From Phyllobacterium pellucidum (GTDB lineage Bacteria > Pseudomonadota > Alphaproteobacteria > Rhizobiales > Rhizobiaceae), in assembly GCF_013327855.1 (NCBI RefSeq), contig NZ_JABUMX010000002.1, positions 310,001 to 374,000 on the forward strand: a DNA stretch of 64,000 nt, read 5' to 3'. Both the position numbers and the translations under genes were made by a program. Below, in pieces: positions 9,099 to 19,844 of this stretch (the first letter of the stretch is position 1; each line of letters begins with the position of its first letter). The notes under the pieces were generated by a model. It searched no databases and was not told where the DNA came from. It worked only from the letters and a program-made list of their open reading frames with translations.

Positions 9099-9942
9099 CG
9101 TCAGTCGGCCTTTCATTAGCCGGCTCATCGATCGGCTTTGCCCGCTTGCGCCCTTCCGGCGCTCCGGCGCCGCGCGGCGTATCGGGGCTGAAGAAGTCGA
9201 GAGAGACAAGGACGCCGCGCAGGAGCTTCAGCTCCGAATCCGAAAAACCCGGCCGGGTGAGGACGCCGCGCAGGTTATTGACCATGATCTCCTTGCGGGC
9301 CATCGGCCGGAAATATCCCCTCGCCTGCAGCGCTTCTTCCAGATGATTGAAGAAGCCCTGCAACTGATCCTTGGGCGCCGGCGCAAGCTCGGGGCCGCGA
9401 AAGGCGGTATCGGTATGTTTCTCGAGGCCGGATTTCATCCATTCATAGGACATGAGCAGGACCGCCTGGGCAATGTTGAGCGACGAGAATGCCGGATTGA
9501 CCGGAAACGTCACCAATTCATCGGCAAGGCTGACTTCGTCATTATTGAGGCCGATGCGCTCGCGCCCGAAAAGAATTCCGGTTCGCTCGCCGCGGTTGAA
9601 GCGCTGGCGCAGCACCACGCCCGCTTCCACCGGCCCCCGCACCTGCTTGAACGCATCACGCTCGCGCGCCGTCGTTGCATAGACGAAATTCAGATCCTTG
9701 ATGGCAGAAGGCAGATCCTCGAAAACCTGCGCCGCATCGATGATGTGGTCCGCCCTGCTCGCCGCGGAGCGCGCCTTCTCGTTGGGAAATTCCTCGCGCG
9801 GCTTGACGAGCCGCAGTTCGGCCAGGCCAAAATTGGCCATGGCGCGCGCCACCATGCCGATGTTCTCGGGCAATTGCGGTTCAACGAGAATAATTGCCGG
9901 GCCTTCGGCAATAAGCGTGCGTTGTCTATCTGTACCGGCCAT
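9091..9942 (-). CDS. trmJ: tRNA/rRNA 2'-O-methyltransferase, TrmJ family
   Basis: SPOUT-class SAM-dependent RNA ribose methyltransferase, likely modifying position 32 of tRNAs. The 283-residue protein begins its catalytic domain with [20 protein letters not shown], which holds the Asn of SPOUT motif 1. Motif 2 is [16 protein letters not shown] and motif 3 lies around [19 protein letters not shown], forming the knotted cofactor site. A C-terminal helical part ends in a charged Pro-rich tail. AGGA precedes the ATG. The gene is the first of a two-gene unit with murI (8-base overlap). Confidence 0.9.
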   Translation of the reverse strand: MAGTDRQRTLIAEGPAIILVEPQLPENIGMVARAMANFGLAELRLVKPREEFPNEKARSAASRADHIIDAAQVFEDLPSAIKDLNFVYATTARERDAFKQVRGPVEAGVVLRQRFNRGERTGILFGRERIGLNNDEVSLADELVTFPVNPAFSSLNIAQAVLLMSYEWMKSGLEKHTDTAFRGPELAPAPKDQLQGFFNHLEEALQARGYFRPMARKEIMVNNLRGVLTRPGFSDSELKLLRGVLVSLDFFSPDTPRGAGAPEGRKRAKPIDEPANERPTDDE

Positions 9943-10129
9943 CTCTTGTTCCTGCTGATATTGCCGCCGTCATAACGCGCGATCTTTTGATGGGCAATCC
10001 TGACTTAAAATAACGGCATGGCTGGTCGGCAGCTTTGCGTTCGGCGATCCCGATGCTATAGGGGCGCGAACCCTCACTGAAAACCGATGCTGACATTCCC
10101 ACACCCAGCAAAATAGAGGCTGACTATCC

Positions 10130-11344
10130 ATGGCAAAGATCAAGGTTGCAAATCCGGTCGTCGAGCTTGACGGCGACGAGATGACCCGCATCATCTGGCA
10201 ATATATCAAGGAAAAGCTGATCCATCCTTACCTGGATATCGATCTGAAATATTACGACCTCGGGATCGAGCACCGCGATGCCACCAATGATCAGGTGACG
10301 GTCGATGCGGCCAATGCCATCAAGGAGTATGGTGTCGGCGTCAAGTGCGCGACGATCACGCCGGATGAGCAGCGAGTCGAGGAATTCGGCCTGAAGAAGA
10401 TGTGGAAATCGCCCAACGGCACGATCCGCAACATTCTCGGCGGCGTCATCTTCCGCGAGCCGATCATTGCCAAGAACGTTCCGCGCCTCGTTCCGGGCTG
10501 GACGCAGCCGATCATCGTCGGCCGTCATGCCTTCGGCGACCAGTACCGCGCGACCGACTTCAAGTTCCCGGGCAAGGGCAAGCTGACGATCAAATTTGTC
10601 GGCGAAGACGGCCAGACGATCGAGCACGAGGTCTATGACGCGCCCGGCGCCGGTGTTGCGATGGCGATGTACAATCTCGACGAATCGATCCGTGATTTCG
10701 CCCACGCTTCGTTCAACTATGCCTATAATCGCGGCGTTCCCTGCTATCTGTCGACCAAGAACACCATCCTCAAGGCCTATGACGGCCGCTTCAAGGACAT
10801 CTTCCAGGAAGTTTACGAGGCAGAATTCAAGGCGAAGTTTGCCGAAAAGAAGATCTTCTACGAGCATCGCCTGATCGACGACATGGTTGCTTCCGCGCTG
10901 AAGTGGTCCGGCGGCTATGTCTGGGCCTGCAAGAACTATGACGGCGACGTGCAGTCCGATATCGTCGCGCAGGGCTTCGGCTCGCTCGGCCTGATGACCT
11001 CGGTTCTGATGACGCCGGATGGCAAGACGGTGGAAGCGGAAGCTGCCCACGGCACCGTGACCCGCCACTATCGCCAGCACCAGAAGGGTGAAGAAACATC
11101 GACCAACTCGATCGCTTCGATCTTTGCCTGGACCCGCGGCCTTGCGCATCGCGCCAAGCTCGATGGCAATGCCGAGCTCGAGCGCTTCAGCCACACGCTG
11201 GAGAAGGTCTGCGTCGACACAGTCGAAGCCGGTTACATGACCAAGGACCTCGCGCTCCTGATCGGTCCGGATCAGCCCTGGCTGTCGACCACCGGCTTCC
11301 TCGACAAGATCAATGAAAACCTGTCGAAGGCGATGGCTGCCTAA
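10130..11344 (+). CDS. icd: NADP-dependent isocitrate dehydrogenase
   Basis: Oxidative decarboxylation of isocitrate to 2-oxoglutarate in the TCA cycle. The 404-residue enzyme belongs to the eukaryote-like homodimeric type rather than the E. coli type, as shown by [14 protein letters not shown] at the start, the substrate-binding [10 protein letters not shown], and metal-binding [31 protein letters not shown] is the NADP-binding segment. Length and sequence match the rhizobial enzymes. It is monocistronic, with a strong terminator 23 bases past its stop. Confidence 0.97.
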   Translation: MAKIKVANPVVELDGDEMTRIIWQYIKEKLIHPYLDIDLKYYDLGIEHRDATNDQVTVDAANAIKEYGVGVKCATITPDEQRVEEFGLKKMWKSPNGTIRNILGGVIFREPIIAKNVPRLVPGWTQPIIVGRHAFGDQYRATDFKFPGKGKLTIKFVGEDGQTIEHEVYDAPGAGVAMAMYNLDESIRDFAHASFNYAYNRGVPCYLSTKNTILKAYDGRFKDIFQEVYEAEFKAKFAEKKIFYEHRLIDDMVASALKWSGGYVWACKNYDGDVQSDIVAQGFGSLGLMTSVLMTPDGKTVEAEAAHGTVTRHYRQHQKGEETSTNSIASIFAWTRGLAHRAKLDGNAELERFSHTLEKVCVDTVEAGYMTKDLALLIGPDQPWLSTTGFLDKINENLSKAMAA

Positions 11345-11366
11345 GCCATCTGAAAGCATCAATGCT

Positions 11367-11395
11367 AAGAGCTCCGGTGAAAACCGGAGCTCTTT
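11367..11395 (+). terminator. Rho-independent terminator of icd
   Basis: AAGAGCTCCGG (11367-11377) pairs perfectly with CCGGAGCTCTT (11384-11394) around TGAAAA, followed by a T run. This is a textbook intrinsic terminator. Confidence 0.92.
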
Positions 11396-11496
11396 TTGTT
11401 TGTGCGCTTCGCGAATGAGCGATGCGAAAATGGCGCGCCAAAAAGCGCTGTTTTGGGTATTATGCGTGATGCTATGATCACCCGAGGGGACCGAAG

Positions 11497-11811
11497 ATGA
11501 GCAAGCAGCAGTTCTTTTTCCGCCTGATCCCGCCACGGCCGACCTTTGCGGACGACATGGACGATGACGAGCAAGAGCTGATGCGCCAGCACGCAAGCTA
11601 TGTGCAGGAATGTTTCAACGAGGGCTTTGTCCTTGCCTATGGCCCGGTGCATGAGCCCGACGGCAGCTTCGGGCTCGCTCTTCTTGAGGTAAATGATCAT
11701 GCGGAAGCGGTCCGCTTCGGCGACAACGACCCGACCGTACTCGCCGGCCTCAACAGCTATACGATAGCGCCCATGCATATCGCGGCTGCACAGGCGCCGC
11801 GCGAGGAGTAA
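11497..11811 (+). CDS. YciI-like family protein
   Basis: A 104-residue dimeric alpha-beta barrel type protein of the YciI-like family. It has the pattern FFFRLIPPRP, then EQELMRQHASYVQECFNEGF with the conserved His, and LAYGPVHEPDGSFGLALLEV before the C-terminal strand. Related proteins are linked to small-molecule catabolism, but the reaction is unknown for most. A GAGGGGACCGAAG stretch precedes the ATG. It stands alone between icd and a degraded lipoprotein gene. Confidence 0.85.
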   Translation: MSKQQFFFRLIPPRPTFADDMDDDEQELMRQHASYVQECFNEGFVLAYGPVHEPDGSFGLALLEVNDHAEAVRFGDNDPTVLAGLNSYTIAPMHIAAAQAPREE

Positions 11812-11916
11812 GCACGGCGCTAGCTTTCGTTGCCTGAACCCGCTTCCCCGGTCCCGACCGCGTTTTGCCGAGGTGGACTAGCCGCCGCTGCGGCAGAGTT
11901 GGAGCGGCAGTAAAGG

Positions 11917-12154
11917 TCAAAGCGGCAGCAACCGCAGCGAACCTGCTCTTGTGCTCCAGCACCTTCTGAAAGACCGCTGCGGATATTTTGCATACAATCT
12001 TTGAACTCTTTCAAACACGATATGCGCGGCAGACATCTCCAAACCGATGAGGGTAACCGCCCCCATACGCACGTCCTTAACAACGCCCGCCGACTGGCAT
12101 CCGTTTAGTGCGACAAGCACGGCCGTCAACACAAACGCGACACCCCCGTTTCAT
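11917..12154 (-). pseudogene. Frameshifted small lipoprotein gene
   Basis: On the minus strand an ATG at 12154 follows GAGGCGG and opens MKRG. A run of five G (plus-strand C at 12143-12147) then puts the frame out. Removing one G joins MKRG to VAFVLTAVLVALNGCQSAGV, a near-ideal lipoprotein signal peptide with lipobox LNGC, followed by VVKDVRMGAVTLIGLEMSAA. The frame then runs to a stop at 11917; the last 25 residues are Arg/Ser-rich and may include a second shift. I read this as an inactivated lipoprotein gene, or as a sequencing error in a homopolymer. A GTG start at 12132 could also allow a shortened product. Confidence 0.45.
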
Positions 12155-12441
12155 AGGGACCCGCCTCAAACCATGTGTCAGACGTAAAGCAACGGTCGAC
12201 CGTCACAACAAATAATAAAACTTCAATACCGGCCAAGATCGGTCGGCGCTTCCGCAATAGTCACTCGAATTTAGTGTCTATACCAAGCCAAAAACTTAAT
12301 AATCAAAATACTATTCAAGCATTACATCACGCAACGCTTGAAAGAACAAGTACGTTCCAACGCAGTACTATTTCCAATAAGTATAATACGCATAGCGGCG
12401 AGTTGGCCCGGTCATACAGCAGCATGACCGGGTACGCGAAT
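12155..12441. other. AT-rich intergenic stretch without a gene
   Basis: About 290 bases, clearly more AT-rich than the surrounding genes. They hold an inverted repeat TTCAAGC (12314-12320) / GCTTGAA (12336-12342) and a nearby GAAC-N6-GTTC (12344-12357). Near alaS, a perfect 9-bp hairpin CCCGGTCAT (12407-12415) / ATGACCGGG (12424-12432) lies 10 bases past the alaS stop and may act as its terminator, although no U run follows. I see no convincing coding frame. Confidence 0.5.
12407..12432 (-). terminator. Hairpin downstream of alaS
   Basis: Perfect 9-bp stem with an 8-base loop directly after the alaS stop codon (12442-12444). It lacks a U tract, so it may be a processing or 3' end-stabilising structure rather than an intrinsic terminator. 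Confidence 0.45.
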
Positions 12442-15105
12442 CTAGGCGCCGAGCGCCTGGCGGACGGCCGAAATCGCGTCTTCGGCTTTTCCGCCATCCG
12501 GGCCCCCGGCCTGGGCCATGTCGGGACGGCCGCCGCCGCCCGCGCCGCCAAGAGCGGCGGATGCAATGCGGACAAGATCGACGGCGCTGTACTTGCCGAT
12601 CAAATCCTCGGTGACCCCGACAACCGCACTCGCCTTGCCATCTTCGGAGACGCCGACGAAGGTGACGACCCCCGAGCCGACGCTCTTCTTGGCATCATCG
12701 GCGAGCGGCTTCAGGTCGCGCGGATTGACGCCGCTCACCACCTTGCCGATGAAGCCTACACCGTTGACCGTCTCCGGCGCGCCGCCTGCGGCTCCGGAAG
12801 AACCGCTTCCAAGAGCCAATTGCTTACGGGCTTCGGTAAGCTCGCGTTCGAGCTTGCGGCGTTCATCGACCAGCGCCGTCACCCGGGCCAGCGCATCAGC
12901 CGGCGTCGCCTTCAGAACCGACGCGATCGCCTTGACGCGGTCGTCCTGCTCCTCGAGATAGCGCCGCGCAGCTTCTCCGGTCAGCGCCTCGAGGCGGCGC
13001 ACGCCAGCAGCGACAGCGCCTTCAGAGACCACGCGAATAAGCCCGATATCACCCGTGGCGCGTACATGCGTGCCGCCGCAAAGCTCGGTGGAGTAGCTTT
13101 TTCCGGCCTTGTCGCCTCGCACAGCCGTGCCCATGGAGACGACGCGAACCTCATCGCCGTATTTTTCACCGAAGAGCGCCATAGCGCCTTCGGCAATCGC
13201 ATCGTCGACCGCCATGAGGCGCGTCGATACCGGCGCGTTCTGCAACACGATCTCATTGGCAATGTCTTCGATTGCCGCGAGTTCCTTGTCGGAAATCGGC
13301 TTCGGGTGCGAAAAATCGAAACGCAGCCGGTCGGGGGCAACAAGCGAGCCCTTCTGGGCAACATGGGTTCCGAGCGTTTCGCGCAGCGCCTCATGCAACA
13401 GGTGGGTTGCCGAATGGTTGGAGCGGATACGGGTGCGGCGCGCCTTGTCGACGATAAGTTCGACCGGGGCACCGACCTTCGCCGTTCCCTTCATCACCTT
13501 GCCGATATGGACGAAGACGCCGTCATTCTTCTTCTGCGTATCGCTGATCTCGATGACAAGGCCGTCGCCGGTGATCGTTCCGGTATCGCCCTGCTGTCCG
13601 CCGGATTCGCCATAAAAAGGCGTCTGGTTGACAACGACGGCCACAGCATCGCCTTCGCCCGCCGTTTCGACGCTGGCACCGTTCTCAACGAGCGCGGTTA
13701 TGACGCCTTCAGCCTGCTCGGTCTCATAACCGAGAAATTCAGTGGCACCGACCTTGTCGCGAACCGAGAACCATACGGTCTCGGTCGCCGCATCCCCGGA
13801 ACCCGCCCAGCTCGCGCGCGCCTCGGCTTTCTGCCTTTCCATGGCCGCATCGAAGGCTTCCGTGTCGACGCCGATGCCGCGCTGGCGCAGCGCATCCTGC
13901 GTCAGGTCGAGCGGGAAACCATAGGTGTCGTAAAGCTTGAACGCGGTCTCGCCATCGAGCTTGTCGCCCTCACCGAGGGATTCGGTCGCTTCGCCGAGGA
14001 GGCCGAGCCCGCGATCGAGGGTCTTGCGGAAGCGCTTTTCTTCAAGCTTGAGCGTTTCCGAGATCAATGCTTCGGCACGCACGAGTTCGGGATAGGCTTG
14101 GCCCATTTCGCGCACCAGCGCCGGCAACAGCCGCCACATCAGAGGCTCGCGTGCGCCAAGGAGCTGCGCATGACGCATGGCGCGGCGCATGATGCGGCGC
14201 AGCACATAGCCGCGACCCTCGTTCGACGGCAACACGCCATCAGCGATAAGAAAGCTTGAGGAGCGCAGGTGATCGGCAATAACCCGGTGGCTGGCGCGGA
14301 ACTTACCCTCGGCCTTTACTCCCGTTGCCTCCTCGGATGCGTGGATCAGCGTCTGGAATAGATCGATGTCGTAATTGTCGTGCTTGCCCTGAAGCACAGC
14401 GGCAAGGCGCTCGAGGCCCATGCCGGTATCGATCGATGGGCGCGGCAGATCGATGCGCTGCTCCTTCGTCACCTGCTCGAACTGCATGAAGACGAGGTTC
14501 CAGATTTCGATGAAACGGTCGCCATCCTCATCGGCGCTGCCGGGAGGGCCGCCCCAGATTTCAGAACCGTGATCGTAGAAGATTTCCGAGCACGGACCGC
14601 ATGGACCCGTATCGCCCATCGCCCAGAAATTATCGCTCGTAGCGATGCGGATGATTTTCTCTTCCGGAAGCCCGGCGATCTTCTTCCAGAATCCGGCTGC
14701 TGCATCGTCGGTGTGGTAGACGGTGACCGTCAGCTTGTCCTTTGGAAGCCCGAACTCCTTGGTGATCAGGTTCCACGCAAGCGAGATCGCCTCTTCCTTA
14801 AAGTAATCGCCAAAGGAAAAATTGCCGAGCATTTCAAAGAAGGTGTGGTGACGCGCCGTATAGCCGACATTGTCGAGGTCATTGTGCTTGCCACCGGCGC
14901 GCACGCATTTCTGCGATGTCGTCGCCCGGTTATAGGGACGGTGCTCGATGCCGGTGAAAACATTCTTGAATTGCACCATGCCCGCATTGGTGAACATCAG
15001 CGTCGGGTCATTGCGCGGCACGAGCGGGCTCGACGCCACGATCTCATGGCCGTTCTTCTTGAAATAGTTCAGAAATGTCGACCGGATCTCGTTGACGCCA
15101 CTCAT
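12442..15105 (-). CDS. alaS: Alanine--tRNA ligase
   Basis: Charges tRNA-Ala. The 887-residue enzyme has the full domain order. The N-terminal class II catalytic domain contains [20 protein letters not shown], followed by the tRNA-recognition region. The editing domain has [13 protein letters not shown] and the zinc-binding CGGTHV, and the C-terminal C-Ala part has [10 protein letters not shown] near the end. The ATG at 15105 follows AGAAGG eight bases away; an upstream in-frame codon at 15135 adds ten unlikely residues. It lies downstream of recA on the same strand, the common alphaproteobacterial order recA-alaS-icd, with a hairpin and a small direct repeat between them. Confidence 0.97.
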   Translation of the reverse strand: MSGVNEIRSTFLNYFKKNGHEIVASSPLVPRNDPTLMFTNAGMVQFKNVFTGIEHRPYNRATTSQKCVRAGGKHNDLDNVGYTARHHTFFEMLGNFSFGDYFKEEAISLAWNLITKEFGLPKDKLTVTVYHTDDAAAGFWKKIAGLPEEKIIRIATSDNFWAMGDTGPCGPCSEIFYDHGSEIWGGPPGSADEDGDRFIEIWNLVFMQFEQVTKEQRIDLPRPSIDTGMGLERLAAVLQGKHDNYDIDLFQTLIHASEEATGVKAEGKFRASHRVIADHLRSSSFLIADGVLPSNEGRGYVLRRIMRRAMRHAQLLGAREPLMWRLLPALVREMGQAYPELVRAEALISETLKLEEKRFRKTLDRGLGLLGEATESLGEGDKLDGETAFKLYDTYGFPLDLTQDALRQRGIGVDTEAFDAAMERQKAEARASWAGSGDAATETVWFSVRDKVGATEFLGYETEQAEGVITALVENGASVETAGEGDAVAVVVNQTPFYGESGGQQGDTGTITGDGLVIEISDTQKKNDGVFVHIGKVMKGTAKVGAPVELIVDKARRTRIRSNHSATHLLHEALRETLGTHVAQKGSLVAPDRLRFDFSHPKPISDKELAAIEDIANEIVLQNAPVSTRLMAVDDAIAEGAMALFGEKYGDEVRVVSMGTAVRGDKAGKSYSTELCGGTHVRATGDIGLIRVVSEGAVAAGVRRLEALTGEAARRYLEEQDDRVKAIASVLKATPADALARVTALVDERRKLERELTEARKQLALGSGSSGAAGGAPETVNGVGFIGKVVSGVNPRDLKPLADDAKKSVGSGVVTFVGVSEDGKASAVVGVTEDLIGKYSAVDLVRIASAALGGAGGGGRPDMAQAGGPDGGKAEDAISAVRQALGA

Positions 15106-15229
15106 GCTGCTTGCCTTCTGACTTCTTATATCCAAATGGAATTAGCCCCATTCTTAGCGAAGGAGCGGAACGAAACGCTTGTAGCGACAGGGCTGCGTGC
15201 TGTCCAGAAAATCCCTATTGCCGCGAGGT

Positions 15230-15286
15230 GCGACCGGCCAGGGAATTGGCCAAGCCAAAGCGCGACCGGCCAGGGAATTGGCCAAG
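15230..15286. repeat. Two 25-bp direct repeats, each a hairpin
   Basis: The 25-bp unit GCGACCGGCCAGGGAATTGG(CCAAG) occurs at 15230-15254 and again, identical, at 15262-15286, a 32-base period. Each copy contains GGCCA and TGGCC as inverted arms. The repeats lie between recA and alaS. Confidence 0.8.
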
Positions 15287-15297
15287 GCAAAATGATA

Positions 15298-15327
15298 AGA
15301 CCCGCAGCCGTCACCGGCCGCGGGTCT
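15298..15327 (-). terminator. Hairpin downstream of recA
   Basis: AGACCCGC-A-GCCG (15298-15310) pairs with CGGC-C-GCGGGTCT (15315-15327) around a 4-base loop, giving a 12-bp stem with a single internal mismatch. It starts 30 bases past the recA stop on the minus strand; the U tract after it is weak. Confidence 0.65.
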
Positions 15328-15356
15328 CAAATCCTCAGTCAATATCTAGAGGCGGC

Positions 15357-16448
<1,092 letters not shown>

Positions 16449-16571
16449 GTTACACTACCCCTGTGTTGTGCATGAAGTCCGGATGTCGCTTCTGATGAAC
16501 TTATTTGTATCTGTTTTGTTCTCATTTTGCAATAGACATAAGTTATTGAAATAAACACATAACTTCAAAAT

Positions 16572-16586
16572 GTTCGTAAAATGTTC
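16572..16586 (-). promoter_or_regulatory. LexA (SOS) box of recA
   Basis: GTTC-N7-GTTC, the direct-repeat SOS motif of alphaproteobacteria, is present exactly, with the spacer GTAAAAT. It lies in the AT-rich region upstream of recA. On the recA strand it reads GAAC-N7-GAAC. Confidence 0.85.
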
Positions 16587-16764
16587 TTGTACGGGCAGAC
16601 ATGCTGTCAGGCAAGCTTTCCGCTGTTTCCAGGCGTTGCCGGACAAACCGAAGTTGCGAAAATCGAATCGGCCGGATTATTGCGCCTGTCCGACTGACAC
16701 TTTAGAGAAGTAGCGCAACGCCAGCCCTTCAATCCGTGGTTTTAAATCGGACAAGCAATCACCC

Positions 16765-17715
16765 ATGACGTCAGGCAACAAACCGCTGCTCTTTGCTGTT
16801 GGCGGCGCCCATCTCGACCGGCGCGGCCAAAGCACAGTACCGTTTGTGCCCGGCGCTTCAAACCCCGGTATCATGCGCGAAGAGCCGGGCGGCGGTGTCT
16901 TCAATGCGTTAAGGCTGGCGATGCAGCGCGGCATCGCAGCTGAACTCCTGTCCATACGCGGCGGCGACCGTATCGGCGAGACGATTAGCGCAGCGATCGA
17001 GTCAGCCGGCATCATCGATAGCTCCGTCGTCTTCATGGACCGGGCGACGCCGAGCTATACGGCAATCCTCGACGAACATGGCGATGTCGTCGCCGCAATC
17101 GCCGACATGGCGCTTTATGAAGTCGCGCTCCCCCGGCAACTGCGCCGGCGGAAGGTGCGCGATGCCGTGGCAGCGGCCGACGCCATATTTTGTGATGCCA
17201 ACCTTCCGGCCGATGCGCTGGAAAGGCTTGCGGGCCTTGCGGAACATCGGCCGATCTATGCCCTGGCGATATCCCCGGCAAAGGCGGTGCGCCTGCGCAC
17301 GATCCTTGGCAATCTCAACTGCCTTTTCATGAACCGCCGTGAAGCATTGGCCCTGACCGGCCTTGGCCAATCGGCGGAGCTAAAGGAAATCTGCGCAGCG
17401 TTGCGCGCGGCGGGCCTTCAAGTCGCCGTCATCAGCAATGGCGCCGGTCCCACCCTCGCCTACCATAACGATCTAGCCTATACACTCGAACCGCCTGGCG
17501 TCGACGGGATTGCTGATGTGACCGGCGCAGGTGACGCGCTTGCCGGCGGAACGATTGCCGGGCTGATGCAAGGTGTCGCGTTTCACGAGGCAGTCCGTCA
17601 AGGTATGACCGCGTCGATGCTGACATTGAAGACACATTCCGCCAGCCCGATCTTTACCCCCGAGGAATTCGACGCAGCGCTTTCCTTGATACCCGATGCG
17701 ACCCTGCTGCGTTGA
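16765..17715 (+). CDS. psuK: PfkB family kinase, probable pseudouridine kinase
   Basis: Ribokinase-fold sugar kinase of 316 residues. The N-terminal GGG motif region is EEPGGGVFNALRLA and the catalytic/anion-hole motif is DVTGAGDALAGG with the catalytic Asp. The general PfkB fold does not fix the substrate, but the next gene, 14 bases downstream, is pseudouridine-5'-phosphate glycosidase. The pair therefore most likely phosphorylates pseudouridine to pseudouridine 5'-phosphate and then breaks its C-glycosidic bond. The ATG follows a region with weak ribosome binding potential. It is divergent from recA across an AT-rich gap holding the LexA box. Confidence 0.85.
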   Translation: MTSGNKPLLFAVGGAHLDRRGQSTVPFVPGASNPGIMREEPGGGVFNALRLAMQRGIAAELLSIRGGDRIGETISAAIESAGIIDSSVVFMDRATPSYTAILDEHGDVVAAIADMALYEVALPRQLRRRKVRDAVAAADAIFCDANLPADALERLAGLAEHRPIYALAISPAKAVRLRTILGNLNCLFMNRREALALTGLGQSAELKEICAALRAAGLQVAVISNGAGPTLAYHNDLAYTLEPPGVDGIADVTGAGDALAGGTIAGLMQGVAFHEAVRQGMTASMLTLKTHSASPIFTPEEFDAALSLIPDATLLR

Positions 17716-17729
17716 TCAAAGGAGCCGAC

Positions 17730-18647
17730 ATGACCCTCAATCCCTTTACCGATATTGCCCCCGAGGTCGAGCAGGCACTTGATGCGGGCAAGCCGGTTGT
17801 CGCGCTGGAAAGCACAATCATCACTCATGGCATGCCCTATCCCGACAACAGCCGCATGGCCGCGGATGTCGAGGCCATCATTGCGGAAGAAGGCGCTGTT
17901 CCAGCGACGATTGCCATTGTCGACGGCCGGCTCAAGATCGGGCTCTCCGCCAATGAACGTGAAGCGCTCGCGCAGGTGAAGGGCGCCATGAAGCTGTCGC
18001 GCGCCGACCTTGCCTTCGCGCTCGCCGAAGGACGCACTGGTGGCACGACGGTTGCAGCCACCATGCTTGCCGCGCATCTTGCTGGCATCAAGGTTTTTGC
18101 CACGGGCGGCATCGGCGGCGTGCACAAGGGCGCAGAATTGAGTTTCGATATATCGGCCGACCTTGAAGAACTCGGTCGAACCTCGGTCATCGTCGTCTCC
18201 GCCGGGGCCAAGGCCATTCTCGATATCGAAAAGACGCTGGAAGTGCTTGAAACCAAGGGCGTTCCTGTCGTCGTCCATGGCGCCGATGTGCTTCCCGCCT
18301 TCTGGTCGCGCCAATCGCCGATCAAGGCGCCGCTGCGGCTCGACTCAGCCGAGGCAATCGCCGGGTTTCAGCGGGCACGCGAAGCCATCGGCGTCAACGG
18401 CGGCATGCTGATCGCCAATCCCATTCCGGCAGCGGACGAAATTCCAGCGGAGAGAATGGCGGGCTATATCAGCGAGGCGATCGCACGCGCCACGAAAGAT
18501 GGCGTCACCGGCAAGGCCGTGACGCCATATCTACTTTCCGAAATTCTCGACATCACCAAGGGTGAGAGCCTCAAGGCGAACATCGCACTCGTCGAGAACA
18601 ATGCGCGCTTTGCCGCGAGGATCGCCGTGGCGCTCGCTATCAGGTAA
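17730..18647 (+). CDS. psuG: Pseudouridine-5'-phosphate glycosidase
   Basis: Splits pseudouridine 5'-phosphate to uracil and ribose 5-phosphate, completing pseudouridine salvage from RNA turnover. The 305-residue enzyme shows the IndA/PsuG family stretches VVALESTIITHGMPYPDN, GGTTVAATMLAAH, FATGGIGGVHKGAE and SAGAKAILDIEKTLEVLET, including the lysines used for Schiff-base chemistry. The ATG at 17730 is preceded by AAAGGAG; a TTG six codons upstream is less likely. It forms an operon with psuK. Its last 8 bases overlap the end of the convergent OmpA-family lipoprotein gene. Confidence 0.95.
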   Translation: MTLNPFTDIAPEVEQALDAGKPVVALESTIITHGMPYPDNSRMAADVEAIIAEEGAVPATIAIVDGRLKIGLSANEREALAQVKGAMKLSRADLAFALAEGRTGGTTVAATMLAAHLAGIKVFATGGIGGVHKGAELSFDISADLEELGRTSVIVVSAGAKAILDIEKTLEVLETKGVPVVVHGADVLPAFWSRQSPIKAPLRLDSAEAIAGFQRAREAIGVNGGMLIANPIPAADEIPAERMAGYISEAIARATKDGVTGKAVTPYLLSEILDITKGESLKANIALVENNARFAARIAVALAIR

Positions 18648-19302
18648 GCGGCGCGATCTGAATTTCGACGCGGCGATTCTGGGCGCGCCCGGCTTCGGTC
18701 GCGTTCGTTGCGACCGGCTGCGAGGGGCCGAAGCCGCGTACGTCGAAGCGGCGGTTGTCGATGCCCTGCTGGGTCAGGTAGTTGGATACGGAAAGCGCCC
18801 GGCGCTCAGAGAGAAGCTCGTTATGCTGCAGGCTACCGGTGGAATCCGTATGGCCGGCGACATCGACGATAGTCTGGTTGAATTTGCGCAGGACCACAGC
18901 GACGGAACTGAGCGTCGGGTAGAACTCCGGCTTCACCTGATCCTGGTCGGTGTTGAAGGTAATGTTCGACGGCATGTTCAAAATGATCCGGTCGCCATTC
19001 CGGGTCACCGAGACGCCGGTCCCTTGAAGCTGCGCGCGCAACTCCGCTTCCTGGCGGTCCATGTAGTTGCCGATCGCGCCGCCACTGAGCGCACCGATGC
19101 CTGCACCGATCAGCGCGCCATTTCGACCCGACTTGCCGCTGCCGCCGCCAATGGCAAAACCGGCGAGCGCACCTGCTGCCGTTCCGATCAAGGCGCCGCC
19201 GGCGGTGTTCGACATCTTCTGGTCACCCGTATAGGGGTCCGTCGTCGTGCAGCCCGCCAGAAAGGTCGCTGCCAGGCAGCTGATGGCAAATTTCTTCATC
19301 AT
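18640..19302 (-). CDS. OmpA family lipoprotein with glycine zipper
   Basis: An outer-membrane lipoprotein of 220 residues. The signal peptide ends in lipobox LAGC (after MMKKFAISCLAATF). A glycine-zipper segment follows (GGALIGTAAGALAGFAIGGG). The C-terminal OmpA-like domain has GHTDSTGS and ERRALSVSNYL, which bind the diaminopimelate of peptidoglycan. The layout resembles E. coli YiaD, a tether between outer membrane and cell wall. The start at 19302 is preceded by GGGGA nine bases away, with a second ATG directly after it; a longer frame to 19389 has no signal peptide. It converges on psuG. Confidence 0.92.
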   Translation of the reverse strand: MMKKFAISCLAATFLAGCTTTDPYTGDQKMSNTAGGALIGTAAGALAGFAIGGGSGKSGRNGALIGAGIGALSGGAIGNYMDRQEAELRAQLQGTGVSVTRNGDRIILNMPSNITFNTDQDQVKPEFYPTLSSVAVVLRKFNQTIVDVAGHTDSTGSLQHNELLSERRALSVSNYLTQQGIDNRRFDVRGFGPSQPVATNATEAGRAQNRRVEIQIAPLT

Positions 19303-19542
19303 CGAATCAAGTCCCCGTTTGGATGTGGCGCGGACTATACAAGCGATTCGGGCAAAATATGGGAGGCCAAAAATGCGTGATGGACGCACCTATACAGCCA
19401 TCCTCGCGACTTGGCTGGCGGCCTTTAGACTAAGGTCGAACTGATTTTGTGAAGGCACGGCATGACGGCGCGTGGGGCTTAAAGCCAGGCCGCATCGATA
19501 CACTAGAAAGCACGATGGCAGCGCCTAAGAAAACGTGCTAGG

Positions 19543-19550
19543 GTGTACAC
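19543..19550. promoter_or_regulatory. Palindrome upstream of the toxin-antitoxin pair
   Basis: The perfect 8-bp palindrome GTGTACAC lies 28 bases upstream of the antitoxin ATG. Ribbon-helix-helix antitoxins commonly autorepress at such short palindromes, so it is a candidate operator; a single copy of 8 bp is weak evidence. Confidence 0.35.
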
Positions 19551-19578
19551 AATCCAACACATGAGGGAGGCAAGTTTC

Positions 19579-19842
19579 ATGACCACCAGCACTACCATGA
19601 CGATTCGGGTTCGGCCCGATGTGAAAGAAAAGCTCGACCGGATAGCGGCCGACACGCAACGGAGCAAATCGTTCCTCGCCGGCGAAGCTGTCGCCGCCTA
19701 TGTTGATCGCGAGCTTGAAATCATCGACGGCATCAAGCGCGGCATGGCCGATGTTGCGGCCGGCCGTGTCGTGCCCCATGAACAGGTGATGGCGGAAGCC
19801 CGCCAGATCATCGCGGACGCGAAGCGTAAAAAAGCCTCGTAA
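19579..19842 (+). CDS. Ribbon-helix-helix antitoxin (CopG/ParD type)
   Basis: An 87-residue protein whose N-terminus has the ribbon-helix-helix form: strand TTMTIRVRPDVKEKLDRIAA followed by helices with SKSFLAGEAVAAYVDREL. The C-terminal charged helix (HEQVMAEARQIIADAKRKK) is the usual toxin-binding part. The ATG at 19579 follows GGGAGG; an upstream in-frame start at 19543 lies on the GTGTACAC palindrome and is less likely. The stop is two bases before the toxin start, so the two genes are cotranscribed. The role is neutralisation of the toxin and autoregulation. Confidence 0.9.
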   Translation: MTTSTTMTIRVRPDVKEKLDRIAADTQRSKSFLAGEAVAAYVDRELEIIDGIKRGMADVAAGRVVPHEQVMAEARQIIADAKRKKAS

Positions 19843-19844
19843 GA

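Noticed and set aside
10124-11596. Long minus-strand frame opposite icd
   Set aside because: Antisense shadow of a highly conserved gene; runs through the icd terminator.
12175-14259. Long open frame on the plus strand (about 690 codons) opposite alaS
   Set aside because: It lies antisense to alaS in matching codon phase, its sequence is Arg/Ala/Asp-rich shadow, and its start is in the AT-rich gap.
15230-15286. CRISPR-like direct repeats
   Set aside because: Only two copies with a 7-base gap and no spacer diversity or cas genes.
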